NCBI GenBank assembly: GCA_002197995.1
Contig: NGZR01000004.1
Coordinates: 434,001 to 498,000 of the forward strand
Length of the DNA: 64,000 nt
Direction: 5' to 3'
Source of the DNA: Gaeumannomyces sp. JS-464
Lineage: Eukaryota; Ascomycota; Sordariomycetes; Magnaporthales; Magnaporthaceae
Under the pieces are notes generated by a model. That model searched no databases and was not told where the DNA came from. It saw only the letters and a program-made list of their open reading frames with translations. Below, one piece after another: positions 36,402 to 47,755 of this stretch. The number at the start of each line of letters is the position of its first letter. Within the stretch, counting starts at the first letter, position 1. Both the position numbers and the translations under genes were made by a program.

Positions 36402-37757
36402 GCCGAACGACTCGTATGTCCGTCGTATCTCAGAAGGGAGGGACGCCTTAGCTCCGGGCGAGTCAATTCCCTGACACATATGGATGGATGTCTTCTCGAA
36501 GCGAAGAGCCAGTAACAATTGTGGCGGTGATTTGTGTTTTTCTTTATTTGGACACATTGGTTGCTTCAACCCGATTGGAGTCGAGTCGGGCGTTCTGCAG
36601 GGCGGCTTTCCCAAGGGATTGATGTGGTGGTTGCTGCGCCGCGGCATGACCAGAATGCAGAAATGAGCAGATTTTGGTTTTGCTTTTGTCTGCAGAGTGG
36701 TGGTTGAGACACAGAGACAGTACATCCCCCAGCCATGCACGCTGCGATCGGAACTGTCTGACGCTAATAGCCGACATCACCATCATCGTCATCACTGTCG
36801 GCGTCACAGGAACACTGCCAAAGGGACCATTTCCATCATGTTGGACAGACAATTTCCCCTGGCTAGTAGGTTCCTAGTGGTGTACTATGCCCGCAGCCCG
36901 TGCCCCTCTCAGCGTCAATTGCCGGATCAGGACGTCGAGGTGCTCCTTTAGTGGTCGAACCCAGCTTCGGGCCAATGAATCCCGGCCGGCATGTTTGGCA
37001 TGATCGATGGTCCCTTCCCCTCACCCCGTGCCGCTCCTCCCCCTCTTTTCCCCAGATTCGTGGTTTTTCTCGGCTTTGGAGAGCCAATTGAGTCCTTTTT
37101 TGACTGGTCCTTGGATTCCGCTCGCGAATGGCCTCATAAATACCGCAACAAAAGAGCATAGAAGAATCGCCTTCCTGAGCACTCGCGGCTCGCCCAAACG
37201 CCACCAGTATTCCTTATTTGTTTGCTCCGATATCAGGGCCTCGCTCGCAAGGGCCCATCCATGCCATTGACGTCTTAGCTGGTCCGCCGCGCTAGGGTCT
37301 ACCAGCATAGGGACGTCTCGCTCCACAGGCTCGCGGCGAGAGAAAAGAGCCCGCACGAGCTCCACGCTGCTGGGGCGCGAATCGCCGAAGTCGCAGGTGC
37401 GAAAGTGGGCTGCTTGTGAATATCGCAACAGACTAAAACCCTGCCGAGCGCTGGCGTCTGTGACTCGCACTAGGGAGCCCTCCCTCACTTCCAAGCGTAT
37501 CCCGTGGGAGGTGATTTGCCGCCGCCGCTGCTGCTACCGCATTGCCTGCTGTTTCCGGTCCCGCGCCGCGCGCATCCGCCCCCTCCCGAGCCTCGAGTCC
37601 CGAGAAGAACCGACATCTTCTCGGCATTAGTCCGCCAGCCCGGCAACGCCTCGGTCCCTCCCTGCGAGAGGACACCCACCCATTGAAAAAAAATAAAATA
37701 AAAAAATAAAAATACCGCTTCGTATAATATAAAAGACATCCTTTGCCTCGGCACATC
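36402..37757. other. intergenic, promoter of IDP
   Basis: A minus-strand open frame (37494-37021, 157 codons) with one possible membrane segment is present, but it has no known motif and lies within the probable IDP promoter. An AAAATAAA-type A/T-rich patch (37684-37715) lies 45-75 bp before the IDP start. Confidence 0.4.
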
Positions 37758-39225
37758 ATGCGTCCCGCCGCCTCCCGAGTGTTCGGCCAGTCCGCGCTCC
37801 TGGCCCGCCAGCAGCTCCTCGCCCGCCCGCAACAGCCACTCGTCGCCTCCGCCGCCGCCCGTCTGTACCTGCCCTCGCTAGCGAGCTCGCGCGCCATGGC
37901 GACCGCCGCAAAGATCAAGGTCAAGAACCCCGTCGTCGAGCTCGACGGGGACGAGATGACGCGCATCATCTGGCAGTCCATCAAGGACAAGTTCATCCAC
38001 CCCTACCTCGACATCGACCTCAAGTACTACGACCTGGGCCTCCCCTACCGCGACCAGACCGACGATCAGGTCACGCTCGACGCCGCCGAGGCCATCAAGA
38101 AGTACTCGGTCGGCGTCAAGTGCGCCACCATCACGCCCGACGAGGCCCGCGTCAAGGAGTTCAACCTCAAGAAGATGTGGCTGTCGCCCAACGGCACCAT
38201 CCGCAACGCTCTGGGCGGCACCGTCTTCCGCGAGCCTATCGTCATCCCCCGCATCCCCCGCCTCGTCTCGGGCTGGCAGAAGCCCATCATCATCGGCCGC
38301 CACGCCTTTGGCGACCAGTACCGCGCCAAGGACCTGGTTGTCCCGGCCCGGGGAAGCTGACCATGACCTACACGCCGGCCGACGGCGGCAAGCCCGAGGA
38401 GATCGAGGTCTTTGAGTTCAAGAACGGCGGCGGCGTCGCCCAGACCCAGTACAACACCGACGAGAGCATCACGGGCTTTGCGCACTCGAGCTTCAAGCTC
38501 GCGCTGACAAAGGGCCTACCGCTGTACATGAGCACCAAGAACACTATCCTCAAGAAGTACGACGGCCGCTTCAAGGACATCTTCCAGGCGCTGTACGACA
38601 CGACGTACAAGGCCGAGTTCGAGGCCAAGGGCATCTGGTACGAGCACCGCCTGATCGACGACATGGTCGCCCAGATGATCAAGAGCACCGGCGGCTACAT
38701 CATGGCCCTGAAGAGTAAGAGGACTTCCTCCCGTGACTTTTGTAACCGAAGGAAAGAGGACCAGACCCAATGATTGACGAGTAAACCCATCGAACTCCAG
38801 ACTACGACGGAGACGTCCAGTCCGACATCGTCGCGCAGGGCTTCGGCTCGCTGGGCCTGATGACGTCGGTGCTCATCACGCCCGACGGCAAGACGTTCGA
38901 GTCGGAGGCGGCCCACGGCACCGTGACGCGCCACTACCGCGAGCACCAGAAGGGCAAGGAGACGTCGACCAACCCCATCGCCTCCATCTTCGCCTGGACC
39001 CGCGGCCTGGTCCAGCGCGGCACCCTCGACGGCACCCCGGACGTCGTCGCCTTCGCCGAGAGCCTCGAGAAGGCCTGCATCGACACGGTCGACGTCGACG
39101 GCATCATGACCAAGGACCTCGCCCTCGCCTGCGGCAAGGCGGCCCGCGAGGACTACGTGACGACCAACGAGTACCTCGACGCCGTCGAGAGGCGGATGAA
39201 GTCGATCCTCAAGGAGAAGCTGTAA
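37758..39225 (+). CDS. IDP1: NADP-dependent isocitrate dehydrogenase, mitochondrial
   Basis: Seen: exons 37758-38714 and 38801-39225 (86-bp intron), about 460 residues. The first 46 residues are an Arg/Ala/Leu-rich presequence without acids. The mature part starts at [18 protein letters not shown] and carries the substrate-loop [18 protein letters not shown], the metal-ligand region around DDMVAQ and [12 protein letters not shown], and [12 protein letters not shown], all signatures of dimeric eukaryotic IDP. It makes 2-oxoglutarate and NADPH. A second in-frame ATG at 37896, in a CGCCATGGCG context, would yield a protein without presequence. One G is missing at about 38345-38346 (CCGGCCCGGGG); without it the frame stops at 38360. 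IDP conservation on both sides points to an assembly indel. Confidence 0.9.
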
Positions 39226-40185
39226 AGCGCAGGGCTAATTGGAAACGAAAGAAAGAATCTGGATAGACCAAAGAAGGGAGTATTGGAGAGAGAGATGGGG
39301 GGCTGCCGCAGCCCTTTTTCTTTGTTCTTGTTCGCTCCGATGCATCGTCTTTTTCGGCTTTCCCCAACAAACCCGACGCCAATCCCACCCTCGGCTCGAC
39401 CTAGACCAAAACCCTGTCTCGTGCCGCCTCCTCACTAGCGCACTCCGCACTTCCGCACTCCGCTCTCCGCATCACCGAGCGAGCGCGACACATCGAAAAC
39501 GGGTTTCTACACACTGCATGACCCCTCAGCCTATGAAAAGGATGGGTTGGTCAGAAGAAGGATTTCGATGGCTTTTTGGATGTTACATCGCAGGGAAAAA
39601 AAGATTTGCTTGGGACTTCTCATTGCATAGGCAGCATCTAGCTCCCGATGTCAGCTGATTTTGTTGGATACATATTGGGTTGCATGGATATCGCTCCAAG
39701 ACTTAGAGGGAGGTTCTTGTAAATAGGATCCAACGCTCTGTCGTGATATGCGTATCAAACAGTATATACAAGTATTTTCTGTTTCCTGCTAGGTCGCGAA
39801 GTAAAAGCGCCGAATGCTACCGCGGATAATAACAACGCTCTGCGCGTGCCCGAGTCTAATCTAAACAGCCCGAGACACATCAAAAAGCGCTATACGCAAC
39901 CAACGGAGGCGTGAATGGCTAACCGTTAATTAATAGAGCAGGCCTATCCATCCAGTCAGTCCCCTGTCGAGGCTCCCATGATTCCAACTCCAAGCGCCCA
40001 ATCTTTTGTCCATTTTCTTTTGCCATCGCCAACCCCATAGTTCAGCGCAGCTCTAGCCTAGTCCTACACCGCCGCAATGTTTCACAAGTTACATGTCCAA
40101 GTTAAATAGAGAAAGGAAAGAAGAGGAAGAGCAAGGAGAAAGCGGGCCGAAAAGTAAAGCCCGCCAGGCGTAAAGGGAACCCCTT
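39226..40185. other. intergenic between convergent IDP and Iec3 genes
   Basis: No gene is visible; it probably comprises the two 3' untranslated regions. Confidence 0.4.
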
Positions 40186-41731
40186 CTATTCGATCTCGTC
40201 CGTGTCGGGCTCGTCAACCGCCTCGGCGGTAGACAGGTGGCTCCGACGCGCCTTTGCGCCGCGGCCCGTGGCCGTCGGGGTGACGTCGCCGTCTCCGCCG
40301 CCCTCGCTCTTACGCTTCGACTTCTTGGCCGGCCTGCTCGAGCCGCCCTTGGGCCGGTAGCCCGAGTCGTCGTCGGCGGGCCGCTTGCGCTTACCAGCGG
40401 CCCCCTTGCCTGCGGTCGGGGTCGCGGCGACGGCGGCGTCGAGCGACATGGTCTCGTCGTCGTCATCGTGTGTCGCGACGCTGGCGCCGTCGTCCATGTC
40501 CGAGGCCGCGATCATGGACGCCGACAGCGACGAGCGTGCCGCGGCGGCGGACCGCTTGGTGCCCCTGGCGCCGCCCACTGCCGCCGACCGCCTGTTGGCC
40601 GTGGGCGTGGTGGTACCCTTAGCCGCGGCTCTCCTATCGGCCGCGCCACCGACCGACTTACGGCTACGCGTCGCCGAGCCCAGCGCGGCCTTATCGCCCG
40701 CCGGCAGCCGCCCCTTGTGACTGCCGCCGTTGTGGGCGTGGTGGTCGTCATCATCGCCGTTCTCCTTGTCCGCCGACGCCTCGCCGTCCTGCAAAAACGT
40801 CTTGGGCGCGTGCTTGCGCAGCCAGTTGTAGACGCTGGTCGGGTTGCGCAGCGCAAAGTCGCGGCTCGCGGCCGACATGGCCTCGTCGGTGGCGGTGGCG
40901 GCGGCCGCGCCCCTCCAGCGGCCGTCGCCTCCGCGCTCGCCCTTTCTGCCGTTGGTGATGCCGTTGGTCGCGGCGCCGTTGTTGCCGCTGGCCTCCTGCA
41001 GCGCGGCGACCGCTTTGGGAGCGAGAGTGGGCAGCTGAGGCAGGGCCGGGGCTTCCAGGTCTTGGCGCCGCTGGGCGATGCGGCGGTCGGCCTCCCACAG
41101 GTAGTTGTCGATGTCATCGGCGGTGAGGAACGAGGCCGGGTGACTGGCCTGGGATGGGTCGATGATGGCGCCGGGGAATCCCTCGGTGCCGGCCTCCAGG
41201 TCGGAGACGACGTCGGGGAACAGGCGTGCCGCGGCTGCGTATTTGTGGTGCGGCACCTTTTCTAGTAGCTCGGCAAAGGACTTTCCGGGTCGCGGTGCGT
41301 CGTCGTCCCCGGTGTCTGCTCGCCTCGGGCGGTCGATGGGCAGGATAGGCTCGTCGGGCATGTCCTTGGGTCGGTTTGGGAGGCTCAGGTCGAAGCGCTT
41401 GTCGGTCGGGATCTGGGGCGCGTTGTTGAGGTCTAGGAGCATATCCAGGAGACGGCTAGAGTTGAACAAGGTTAGACAAGATGCGGATAAGGTCGTGTCA
41501 ATGAACAAACACGTACTCAATCTCGATGGCGATGCGTTTGTTGGTGTCGATGGCCTTTTGTTCCCGGCGGTAGAGCTCTTCGCTGTCGCGCATCTTGCGG
41601 TCGAAGTTGTCGCGCATCTTTCTGTACTTCTTCTTCCATGACTTGTACGACCCCTTGGATCTGTCGTTGCTGCCGCGCCCGACGTCCTCCATTTGGAGGT
41701 CAGAATGGGACGCCGTCGCATCGTCGTCCAT
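40186..41731 (-). CDS. iec3: INO80 complex subunit Iec3-like
   Basis: Seen: exons 41731-41517 and 41455-40186, intron 61 bp (GTACGT..TAG), about 494 residues, with no frame break. The N-terminus has the Ino80_Iec3 signature: SYKSWKKKYRKMRDNFDRKM, a coiled coil through EEQKA-like and IEIEDRLLDMLLDLN, then APQIPTDKRFDLS. The middle is moderately ordered (GKSFAELLEKVPH, then WLRKHAPKTFL), and the C-terminal 250 residues are low-complexity, alternating basic Ala/Ser/Arg blocks with acidic runs, ending in an acidic DEPDTDEIE tail. Known role: a fungal-specific subunit of the INO80 chromatin remodeller. The disordered basic/acidic tail fits a nuclear, DNA- or histone-contacting protein. Confidence 0.82.
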
Positions 41732-42507
41732 GGCGAACCCGTGGTCTTACGGGCCAGGTTGCGTAGGCGAGGGAGTTTGTGACGCGATCGATGATTGTCT
41801 GGATCTCAGGAAGGAGCTTGTTCGAAGCTGCATAAAATCGAGGTTGATGCAAGGCGCGTTGGATTGAACTGGCGTGATGTGGTTGGTGATGGTGTTTTAA
41901 AATTTTCTGGCCTTCTCGAAGCCGAAATGCAGCGCCACAAGCAAGAGTTGACGAGGATTTCTGGGCAGGACACGGTCGTGTCGTGATGCATGCTCTGTCC
42001 GTCGCCCTTCCTGAATTTGCTGCTACCAACCGCGCGTCCCGTCGACGAGCAGCGCTGCAATCCACCCTTCTCCCTGCCTGGGTCCGACGATGGATGCAAC
42101 CAGTGGGGCGGCGCAGCTTGCTCCAGGGGCCCTGGTTAGCGGGCGATTGCTCAACCAACCACATACTTGGTAGTGGGCGGCATTGACAGCCCACCACCTC
42201 AGAGACGAAGCTTTTCAGCGGGGGGTGCCCGTTGCCATGCTGCTCTGCTGAGACCAAAAGCAAGACGGCCTCTTTTCGAATCCTCGGCGCCTGCTGTTTT
42301 GCACAAACCATCCCACAGCCTGGCCGTCATACACGAGGGCCATTGACGCGGGAAACCACACCAGGCGCAAATCATAACCGCCACAGCGTCTGCTTTTCGG
42401 CCTCATCAAGCCCCCACTTCCCACTTTCGGAGCTCCACCCCTCCTGCCAGCAAAGAGGCCGCCTTCCCGCCCGCCTCGCTCCTCCCCATCCATCCTCCCT
42501 CTCTTGC
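41732..42507. other. divergent promoter region, Iec3 / MYG1
   Basis: No gene recognised. It supplies both promoters; the 100 bp before MYG1 are C-rich. Confidence 0.4.
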
Positions 42508-43643
42508 ATGCTGCGCCGCCTCCTAGCGCACCAGATCACAATGGCCGAGAGCGCAGCGAAGCGTCTCAAGACGGCGGCGGCGGACGGCGGCCCGACGTCA
42601 CCATCGGCACCCACAACGGCCACTTCCACGCCGACGAGGCCCTGGCCGTCTACATGCTGCGGCAGCACATCCCCACCTACGCCGGCGCCGCCCTGGTACG
42701 CACCCGCGACCCGGCCGCCCTGTCGGGCTGCCACACCGTCGTCGATGTCGGCGGCGAGTACGACCCGGACCGCCTCCGCTTCGACCACCACCAGCGCACC
42801 TTCAACACCACCTTCCCCGGCCGCCAGACCAAGCTGTCGAGCGCCGGCCTCGTCTACATGCATTTTGGCCGCCAGATCATCGCCCGCCGCCTGGGCGACC
42901 CAGACTGCGACAACGAGGCCACGGTCGACATGCTCTACGCCAAGCTGTACGAGAGCTTCGTCGAGGCCCTCGACGCCCACGACAACGGCATCCACTCGTA
43001 CGACCCCGCGCTGCTGGCCGCCGCCGGCGCCGAGAAGCGCTTCTCCACCGGCGGCTTCACCCTGGGCGCCGTCGTCAGCCGCCTCAACCCCAACTGGAAC
43101 GACCCCGTGCCCGAGGACCCGGCCGAGGCCCAGGCGGCCGAGGACTCGCGCTTCGAGGCCGCGTCGGCCCGCATCGGCGAGGAGTTCGACCGCGACCTCG
43201 ACTACTACACGCGCTCGTGGCTGCCCGCCCGCTCCGTCGTCGCCGAGGCCTTTGCCCACCGCGACGAGCACGACGTCTCGGGCAGCGGCCGCATCCTCGT
43301 CTTCAAGGGCCAGTCGGTCCCGTGGAAGGACCACCTCTACAACCTCGAGGCAGAGGCCGAGGCCGCCCAGCAGGGCGCCGACAAGAAGGTCATCTACGTT
43401 CTATACCCAGAGAAGCCCGCGCCCGACGCCAAGTGGCGCGTCCAGGCCGTGCCCGAGTCCAAGGACTCGTTCCAGAGCCGGCAGCCGCTGCCCGAGGCCT
43501 GGAGGGGCTTCCGGGACGAGGAGCTGGACAAAATCACGGGCATCCCCGGCTGCGTCTTTGTCCACGCTGCCGGCTTCATCGGCGGGAACAAGACGTTCGA
43601 GGGCGCGTTGGCCATGGCCAAGAAGGCGCTGGAGTCATCATGA
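42508..43643 (+). CDS. MYG1: MYG1 family exonuclease (DHH-like metal-dependent hydrolase)
   Basis: Seen: a single exon of about 367-378 residues depending on start. Motifs: THNGHFHADEALA (metal-binding His/Asp), VVDVGGEYDP, FDHHQRTF, LSSAGLVY, ALDAHDNGIH, then a long C-terminal half ending FVHAAGFIGGNKT and ALAMAKKAL. Known of the family: MYG1 is a 3'-5' RNA exonuclease acting in nucleolus and mitochondria. Two in-frame ATGs lie at 42508 (followed by LRRLLAHQ, basic and hydrophobic) and 42541 (followed by AESAAKRLKTAA, with a basic nuclear-signal-like patch). One base is missing between 42589 and 42593 (GGCCC), so the frame changes directly before the first motif; the rest is open to 43643. 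An assembly indel is likely. Confidence 0.88.
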
Positions 43644-44601
43644 GCGCCAGGCTGTAGGCTGGCGGGTTCGGCATGTGCAGATGATCGGAATATTTGGCAA
43701 ATTTGTGCTCACCACAAAGGACAAATCGAGTCCCTTGGTTCGCATTTTGGTTCATAGAGCGGGGATATGCACCGAGCAATGATGAAAAGTAGAAATGATA
43801 CCAGTCATGGGCATTCTCTTTGCAATATAATGCGCACGACCCCGTGAAAAGTCATGTGGAAGTAGCCGAGTTATACAAGTTATAAAATCTGCGAGAGGAA
43901 AACAGATACCAATCTTGCAAAATACAAGTAGTCCGCTACCATCAGAGTTGCCAGCGTGAAAAAGGAAGCAGGATCCCAATTTTAGGGTGCCACATCTCGC
44001 TGCGGAGCCAGGTTGCGGATCTTGGATGAACCGCAGAAGCAAGCAACGGCGGGGGTTCATAGGCAATCCATCGAATCGAAAGAAGGTTGAGAGGGGGGGG
44101 AAAGACATGGTCCTCATCATAAAAGCGACCTCAAATCCATATCACCGCATATCGATTTGTGTTCATGTCCGTCACCCGCAACTCCCAGATCCAGAGCCAG
44201 ACGCCGCAATTGTTGCGCATAGAAAGATCGCAACAGATCAAAGATCAAACTAGAGAGAAACAGAAGGAAAAAAAAAAGAGCGGAAACCCGCAGATAAGAG
44301 ATAGAATGGGGGCCTAGCATCCCTCATTCCTCATCATAGTCTGATACAAAGACACCACACCGTTACAATCCTCCCTTCATCGTCGTTTTCCCGTAGAAGG
44401 TATTCATTCAACATCAAGAGGGAACACAGAAGGCGGGGTGGGGTTTTACCTAGGTGTCTAGGTAAACACCCATCCTGGCCTTAGAAAAGGGGAGAGAAGA
44501 TATAAAGAGAGCCTTTAGCCGAAGGAAAAAGGAAAAGCTCAGAAGAGGCAACAAAAGATCAAAGAGAAAAAGGCGCACGTCATTCCCGCTTCCACGCAGA
44601 T
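43644..44601. other. intergenic between convergent MYG1 and endosulfine genes
   Basis: No gene recognised. Probably two 3' untranslated regions; the endosulfine one would be long. Confidence 0.4.
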
Positions 44602-45296
44602 CTATCGTCGGATCGGGATGGCCTCGACCTTGGCTGCGCCGTCGGGGTGCTGCTGCTGCTGCTGCGCGGCCGCGGCCGCGGCCGGCTCGCCGTCGTTGGG
44701 CGCGGCGGCCTCGTCCGTTTCGTCGGCCACCTCGTCTGCGCTGGTCTCGCGGTGCAGGACGCTGCTCCTTGACGGGGCTGCCGGCGGCGCCGGCGGGCGG
44801 GTGCAGGTGGGGTATCAGGCCGTTGGCGAGGCCGGAGCTGCCCGAGGAGCCGCTGACGGGGAGGACAGGTGGGGGATGTTCTCGGGACGGGGTGCTGGGA
44901 GCCGACGGAGCCGGCGTCGACCGAGTCGGCCTTGCCGGCCTTGGAGAGGGCGTAGTCGCCGCTGTCGAAGTACTTGCGCTCCTTGAGGTGCTTGGCGAAG
45001 TGGTCCGACTTGGACGGGAGCTTGCCGTAGAGCCGGAACAGGCGCTGCTCCTCGGGCGAGAGGGACTGCGGCGCGAGCGAGGAAGAGGGTTGTGGTTAGC
45101 TGCGGGGTTTCGGCGGCCGCGGAGGTTGGTGGTCGTGACGCATCACCCCGTTTAGGCAAAGGGGATGATGGTGGGGGGTCCTTGGAGGCTTGACGGGATA
45201 GAGATGGGAAGGTTTTTTTTGGTTGGTTTTTTTTTTAGAAGGTTGGAGAGGAAGGCTCACGTTGATGTCAATCTTGTTCTTCTGGTGAGGATTCAT
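44602..45296 (-). CDS. igo1: endosulfine family protein (Igo1/ENSA-like PP2A inhibitor)
   Basis: Seen: exon 45296-45261 (12 codons, MNPHQKNKIDIN) and exon 45065-44602, separated by a 195-bp intron; about 167 residues. The core SLSPEEQRLFRLYGKLPSK and KYFDSGDYALSKAGK is the ARPP-19/endosulfine domain; the Ser in FDSGDY is the site that Greatwall/Rim15 kinase phosphorylates so that the protein inhibits PP2A-B55, controlling mitosis and entry to quiescence. The tail is disordered with an Ala run and five Gln, ending in IPIRR. Three single-base breaks lie after the core: GGG 44884-44886 (one missing), GGGG 44858-44861 (one missing) and about 44767 (one extra). The core itself is intact. Three breaks in 120 bp of GC-rich DNA argue for sequence error. 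Confidence 0.85.
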
Positions 45297-46419
45297 CTTG
45301 ACGTGCGTAGTTGCCAGCGGACGAGATGAGCAGGCAATGGCTGGGTCGAGGCCGGGAATTGCCCCGCTTGAGGTGCTCGGAAAGCCGTCGTCTGCTTTGG
45401 GTCGGGTTGCGCAAAGGCTCGCGGTAGCAAACAGAAAAGAAACGGAAGGCAGAAGTAACGAACGGTTAGTGGAAGGGCCGCTGGAAAGTAGGTATAGAGA
45501 GCAAGAAAGGAAGGTCACGGGTGTTCTTTTTGCGTTGTACAGCTGTTTTCTGCCTTAATGTTTTGGCCAAAATATTAAGAAAAGGGCGTCCTTTGCGAGG
45601 GGATCTGAGCCTGATGTCAGGTTTGGTTGATTGGAGAAGGAGCACGGTCGAGGTTGCACGCACGTCCTCTCCCTTGGGATGCGGGGCCGTCGGGGACTGG
45701 GCGGCCAGGGTGCCAAGCCCCAAGCTTCGAGGTGGGGAAAGCGGGCGGGCCAGCTTTTGAGCTGCACGCTCTTGGCAGACACTGACACTGGAATGGACTG
45801 GCGCTCCCCGTGTCTCCGCCGGGTCCCCTAGCTCGCTCTGGTTTATCGAACGTCGATTGTTCGACGTGGAACGTCGAGATGGCACGACGTTTGCAGCACT
45901 CAAAGGACTGGCTCTGCTCCTCGATTCTGCTACTCAATGTTTGTAATTGGTACATCCATCTGCTTCTCCAGGCCAGACTGATCGCCTACGTCAGGCCAGC
46001 CACAGCACAAGACGTGTCTGTTTTGATTACCCTCGCATGAATCTCTGGTATTATCTCATGCCGTTTCCCGGGCAAACCGCCCTTCTCCGTGCGACTGGCT
46101 TTCTTTTAGCGGGATGGAAGCAACACATAGAATAGTACAGGTTGGCGTAACTTGCTGCTCTGCCGTTAGCTATGCGTTGCTGCCAAACTCAGCAGTATTA
46201 GCATGCTGGAAAACGTGGACTTATGTTTGATACCGGCTTGCTGCCGTCTGGAATCGAGTAGGCCGGGATGGCTACAACAGTTATATCTGCCCTCCCGGGT
46301 GTCTGCCCCCGGGCAGGGACCCCTTTTCCCAAGATCCAACTAAACAGCCAACCTTCCCGTCTTCGTCACTTCGCACAATCCTTTGGCAGACTTGACAGTT
46401 TCTGAGCATCCGGGCCAAA
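45297..46419. other. intergenic with a short hairpin
   Basis: It holds the promoters of the divergent endosulfine gene and the gene at 46420. ACGTCGA/TCGACGT forms a perfect 7-bp stem with a 4-base loop at 45850-45867 and the ACGTCGA unit recurs at 45871-45877. No other gene is apparent. Confidence 0.45.
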
Positions 46420-47755
46420 ATGGGTGCGGTCCAGGCGGTGCCGGTGGCCGGCGAAGCTGTCACAATCGTCGACAGTCTCGGGCGCACGGTAGCGGCGGGG
46501 TTGTGCTACCCGTTCGACAATGAAGCCGGCGAAAAGCTCATCAAGAGCGCCGGCAAGTCCTGGGAGGATTATGCGGACTGCAGCGCCATCACATCCAACA
46601 TCAGGCTCATCAGCGCCAAGCTGGCTGGCGACGAGGACACAGCGGAGCGCTTGAAGCAGGCCCTGGCCGATGCTTGGGAGGCGGTCGCAGAGGGAACCCC
46701 GCTGGTAGGCCACGCCATAGGGGTCTTCCACTTGCTCAACGATGAGGACGAGGCGGCTGAGAGGTGCTTCGATAGCGCAAACCGCTCCACGGTCGTCACC
46801 CTGGCCACCATCGCAACGGGGGTTTCTGGCGCGCTGGTGGCCGGCACCGCCGTCGTTGTGTCCGGCGTTGCGTACGACGCGGTCGCGACGGGGATCGACT
46901 CGGCCATAGCGGGCGAGTTCCGCCCCAAAGGACACATTGAGATGGCGAGCCGGGCCGTAGAGAGCGGAGATGCCTGCGACATTTACACGCTCATTTCTCC
47001 GCCGGTTGCCGAGTTCGGGGCGGCTGCGGTTGCGGCCAAAACAGCCCAACGCTTCAAGCCGAAGTCGCCTGCTGCTCCTGTTGCTGCTGAAGCGGGCCGG
47101 CGCGCCTCTAGTGTGTCCACGATATCGGAAGCCTCGACCACCAGTGCTCGCCCGGCCTCCCTTTTGTCACGAGCTTCTGAGGGATCTGTTGGTAGCGTCA
47201 GGTCTTTTTCGTTCGCATTCAGCGAGGAGGCGGCAAGCGGTATGGTGGATGCGGGGAATCGCCGCCCAAGTTCGTTGTCGAACGCGTCGAGGTCGTCAAG
47301 GTCGTCGAGGGCTGGGAGATTCCTAGTGCCGAACGGGATCAGGCTATCGGGGTTCGAACGCGATCTCTCTGGCGCCAAGGTGCTTTTGAGAAGGCCAATC
47401 GACGAGAACATCGTCAAAACCTTCAGAGGTGGGATTGGAACGCCGGAGGAAGCCTTGTTTAGGGACGTCAGAGCAAATTACACCGCTTTGAGGGAATCCG
47501 ATGCGAACAGCAGTCGCCTCGCAAGTCGTGGGATCAACAACCGCTGTACAGGTCCCTATCGTTACATGTAAGTGATCCAAACGGTTGCGCCTTCTGGGCA
47601 TATATTGTTCTACTGTCCTAGTATCAATGCTAACACGCCTTTACAGCTCCGGGATGACAATGGATCGAACACCGCGGCTAGTCATTATCGGAGTCGTTGA
47701 ACACTCCCAGTGGGAATGGCTTCGTCAATTTCGAAAGGTTTCCCATCCCTATTGA
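46420..47755 (+). CDS. unrecognised protein with glycine-rich hydrophobic core
   Basis: Seen: exons 46420-47567 and 47647-47755 (79-bp intron, GTAAGT..CAG), 418 residues, no frame break. Layout: a helical N-terminal part (residues 1-125) with no signal peptide; a hydrophobic, small-residue segment at about 127-155 with Gly/Ala repeated every three or four positions (a glycine-zipper-like pattern); a conserved-looking stretch (EFRPKGHIEM); a Ser/Ala/Arg-rich, probably disordered linker (about 215-305); and a compact C-terminal part (about 310-418) with RPIDENIVKTFRGG. Glycine zippers of this kind occur in membrane-inserting and secreted effector-like proteins, but I cannot assign a family. A distant resemblance of the C-terminal RGG region to ADP-ribosyltransferase openings is too weak to claim. 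Confidence 0.65.

Noticed and set aside
37021..37494. Minus-strand open frame of 157 codons with a possible membrane segment
   Set aside because: No recognisable domain and located in the IDP promoter; not enough to call a gene.
40237..41265. Plus-strand open frame of 342 codons
   Set aside because: Antisense shadow of the Iec3 gene in GC-rich DNA; Arg/Val/Gly-rich without motifs.
42372..43334. Minus-strand open frame of 320 codons
   Set aside because: Antisense shadow of MYG1.
46420..47755. ADP-ribosyltransferase assignment for the orphan protein
   Set aside because: Only an RGG after a hydrophobic strand is suggestive; the other catalytic motifs are not visible.
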